From the NCBI GenBank assembly GCA_905182995.1, contig CAJJDP010000139.1, positions 255,003 to 319,002 on the forward strand: 64,000 nt of DNA. Direction: 5' to 3'. Shown piece after piece: positions 62,240-64,000 of this stretch (its first letter is position 1; every line of letters starts with the position of its first letter). The translations under genes were made by a program, and so were the position numbers. This DNA comes from Paramecium octaurelia (lineage: Eukaryota > Ciliophora > Oligohymenophorea > Peniculida > Parameciidae). The notes beneath the pieces are model-generated. The model searched no databases. It was not told the origin of the DNA and was given only the letters and a program-made list of their open reading frames with translations.

Positions 62240-62820
62240 ATGGTCTGCTTTCTGTAAACAAGTTAATAGAGCACTTCTTTTAATATCTTGGTAACTCGGA
62301 GGATATTACATTCCTGCAAGGCGTGTAACTTTCAGTTATTTCCTCTGGAGGAACCATCAATTAAGAACCTCGATCGAAGAAAATTAGGAGATCTTTGAAA
62401 GCTAACTGAATATTATCTGGAAGCAATCCTAGGGCGTATTAGAGAGAGTTTGGAGGTCTGGAAAAGTAGGTTGAAATTTTAGAGAAAGGGGAAAAGAGAT
62501 AAATGAAAATCTGTCAGGGGATATGGCGAGAAGGATTCAATCCTAAATTGTTCACCGTACCCTGGGTTATGAGTTTATTGAACCTTTCAAACATGGATGA
62601 AAAAAATGCAGGACTCATGACAAGAAAATGACGATGGGTCACATCATGGATCATCTATTTGGGGAAGCAGAGGATTGGGCTGAGAAACTAGAAAAAGAAA
62701 TTTATAGGATGTGATGAAGGAGTTTTACAGCTAGATCCAGAAATCCATGAGGAAGTAGATGATCAAGATAGAGACCCGAATCTTAAAACTCATTGAGGTG
62801 GAATGCGAGCCAGATTGTAA
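62240..62820 (+). pseudogene. GC-rich coding remnant with in-frame UGA codons
   Basis: A sharp rise in GC marks this block. In one plus frame it reads ERGKEINENLSGDMARRIQ, IVHRTLGYEFIEPFKHG, UGA, KKCRTHDKKMTMGHIMDHLF and GEAEDWAEKLEKEIYRM, UGA. A different frame then carries a C-terminal-looking end (GVLQLDPEIHEEVDDQDRD). This fits a gene with at least two stops and one frame break. A retroelement gag-like origin is possible from the charged helical composition, but no zinc knuckle or polymerase motif is present. An eroded host gene is equally possible. Confidence 0.4.
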
Positions 62821-63047
62821 GTAAAAAGTTATAACAATATGACAATTATTCATCATCAATAAGATTATTTTTATTAAAGATTAATTTATTTTTAAATATT
62901 TGATCTATACACATTTACCTTGAAGAAAAGGAATTAATAATTGAATAATTGAATACCTTATTCTAAAATGTTAGAAAATTAAAGTTTGGAGGTAGACTTA
63001 CAAGAGTCATTTTATTAATATTTATTTAAAGCATATGTGGAGAATAT

Positions 63048-64000
63048 TCAACCTAATAATTTCTAATTATCATAATAATTGATGTATGAATAATGTGTCA
63101 TTATGAACAGCCTCTTAGTATTTTCAAGGTTCATACTTGATGTTAATGGGTGTTTGAATATTTCAGTTTATAGGAAGAATTAATAGCAGAAGGGGATTAT
63201 CATTATCTCATCAAATGATATTCTCACCATCCCCTCATATTTCATTATCTAATTTAAATACCAGATCATTTATTTTAGTTCTACTGCAAGATCATCCATT
63301 ATTTTCACATATAGCACTTCACACTAGTCCTCAAGTCTTCTCACAATTACTAATTTTACCAACTTATTCTACATAGATTTATATATTGTTTACATTCGAA
63401 GTGTCATAAATAATATCTATTAACCAATAGAATTCGACATTAGATCTTAAATCGGACTTGCGTCTTCATTTTCAGTTAGATAATTTCATCTCCTTAATCA
63501 TTTGTCTTTTAATCTATGTCGTATAGTAAAAATGAGTTAATTTTAGGAACAGTTTCAAATAATAATCTTTCCAACCCTTCTGTGAATTTATTCCTTTTTT
63601 TTTTGGTAGGATAAATGACCATTGAGGATACTTACTGATCTATCCTTAATTTCAGTATTTAATAATTTCTTTCTGCCTCTAGCCATATACTCACTATTGG
63701 TTGAATAAGTCCCATGTATTAAGATGTGGTGAAGCGTTCCATTTCATCTTGAATGAGGTAAAAGTATTCTTCCCATCTGGTGTCCTGCTATCTTGGGGTT
63801 CCCATCTATGTATCAATAGCTTTGCTTGGACTAGTTAATTAGTCTAATAAATACTGATGGTTCCTAAAAATGACTATTTAAATATTTTTCTCCCCCTTGC
63901 TTGGCTATCCAGATTTTAGATGAAAATATCAGCGGGGATCCTTCCATGAAAATGTTTGTAAATAGGATCCCATTTTACCCTTCTCCATGAATGTCCTAAT
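63048..64000 (-). pseudogene. Disrupted hypothetical gene running off the right edge
   Basis: From the right edge the minus strand reads FMEKGKMGSYLQTFSWKDPR, one UGA (63929-63931), then in the same frame YFHLKSGQPSKGEKNIQIVI, DTRWEEYFYLIQDEMERFTT, IQPIVSIWLEAERNYQILK and FTEGLERLLFETVPKINSF. Near 63475 the coding signal shifts by one base to ENEDASPIQDLMSNSIGQQI, LVIVRRLEDQCEVLYVKIMD and a final exon ending YDNQKLLG, UGA (63048-63050). So there is one in-frame stop and one frameshift with no usable GT...AG intron at either. It may be a recent pseudogene, or the breaks may be sequencing errors. An ATG at 63803-63805 could start a shorter intact N terminus. No domain recognised. Confidence 0.5.

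Noticed and set aside
1..64000. Bacterial-style features (operons, Shine-Dalgarno sites, CRISPR, attachment sites)
   Set aside because: The genetic code, mini-introns and gene families show nuclear ciliate DNA, and no such arrays were seen.

Overview
The window looks like ciliate DNA of the Paramecium type. It is very AT-rich. Long reading frames appear only if UAA and UAG are read as glutamine and UGA is the only stop. The frames are interrupted by tiny GT...AG introns of about 20-40 nt, mostly beginning GTA, a few GTT or GTG, and one GC. Under the standard code almost every gene shatters, so all coordinates below come from UGA-only reading with introns placed by eye; exact starts and intron ends are often uncertain.

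Left part (1-16600): a partial coiled-coil protein, a Tul1-like membrane RING-H2 ubiquitin ligase, a small tail-anchored protein, a Na,K/H,K-type P-type ATPase (IIC), a secreted S1/P1 nuclease and a compact Mei2-like RRM protein, followed by several small unknown genes. Centre (16650-31210): two very large minus-strand membrane genes. One is a ciliate PAS-type multi-pass protein. The other is a 9 kb IP3-receptor-type Ca2+ release channel with a recognisable C-terminal signature but an unusual pore loop.

Right part (34400-62050): an IFI6/IFI27-like small hydrophobic protein, then a cluster of modular repeat proteins. Several start with a similar short B-box-like Cys/His segment plus a helical region, followed by different repeats: WD40 (35651, 38218; 41514 has the WD40 part only), MORN_2/YwqK-like GGG-x-Y repeats (46492 and 59671) and TPRs (56324). 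In the TPR and MORN_2-like genes the repeat units are separated by phase-matched mini-introns, so one repeat is roughly one exon. Between them lies a large cysteine-rich surface-type protein with a C-terminal membrane bundle (49849-54162+).

Assembly problems matter here. Two apparently exact ~1.34 kb direct duplications (31301/32640 and 53090/54431) each meet at a single N, which is best explained as unmerged contig overlaps. There is a 437-base N gap at 45344-45780 and a lone N at 40636. GC-richer islands after the gap (45781) and at 62240-62820 hold decayed reading frames with in-frame UGA codons; the right-edge gene (63048-64000) also has one UGA and one frame break. No tRNA, rRNA, CRISPR, bacterial-type promoter or telomeric repeat was recognised.
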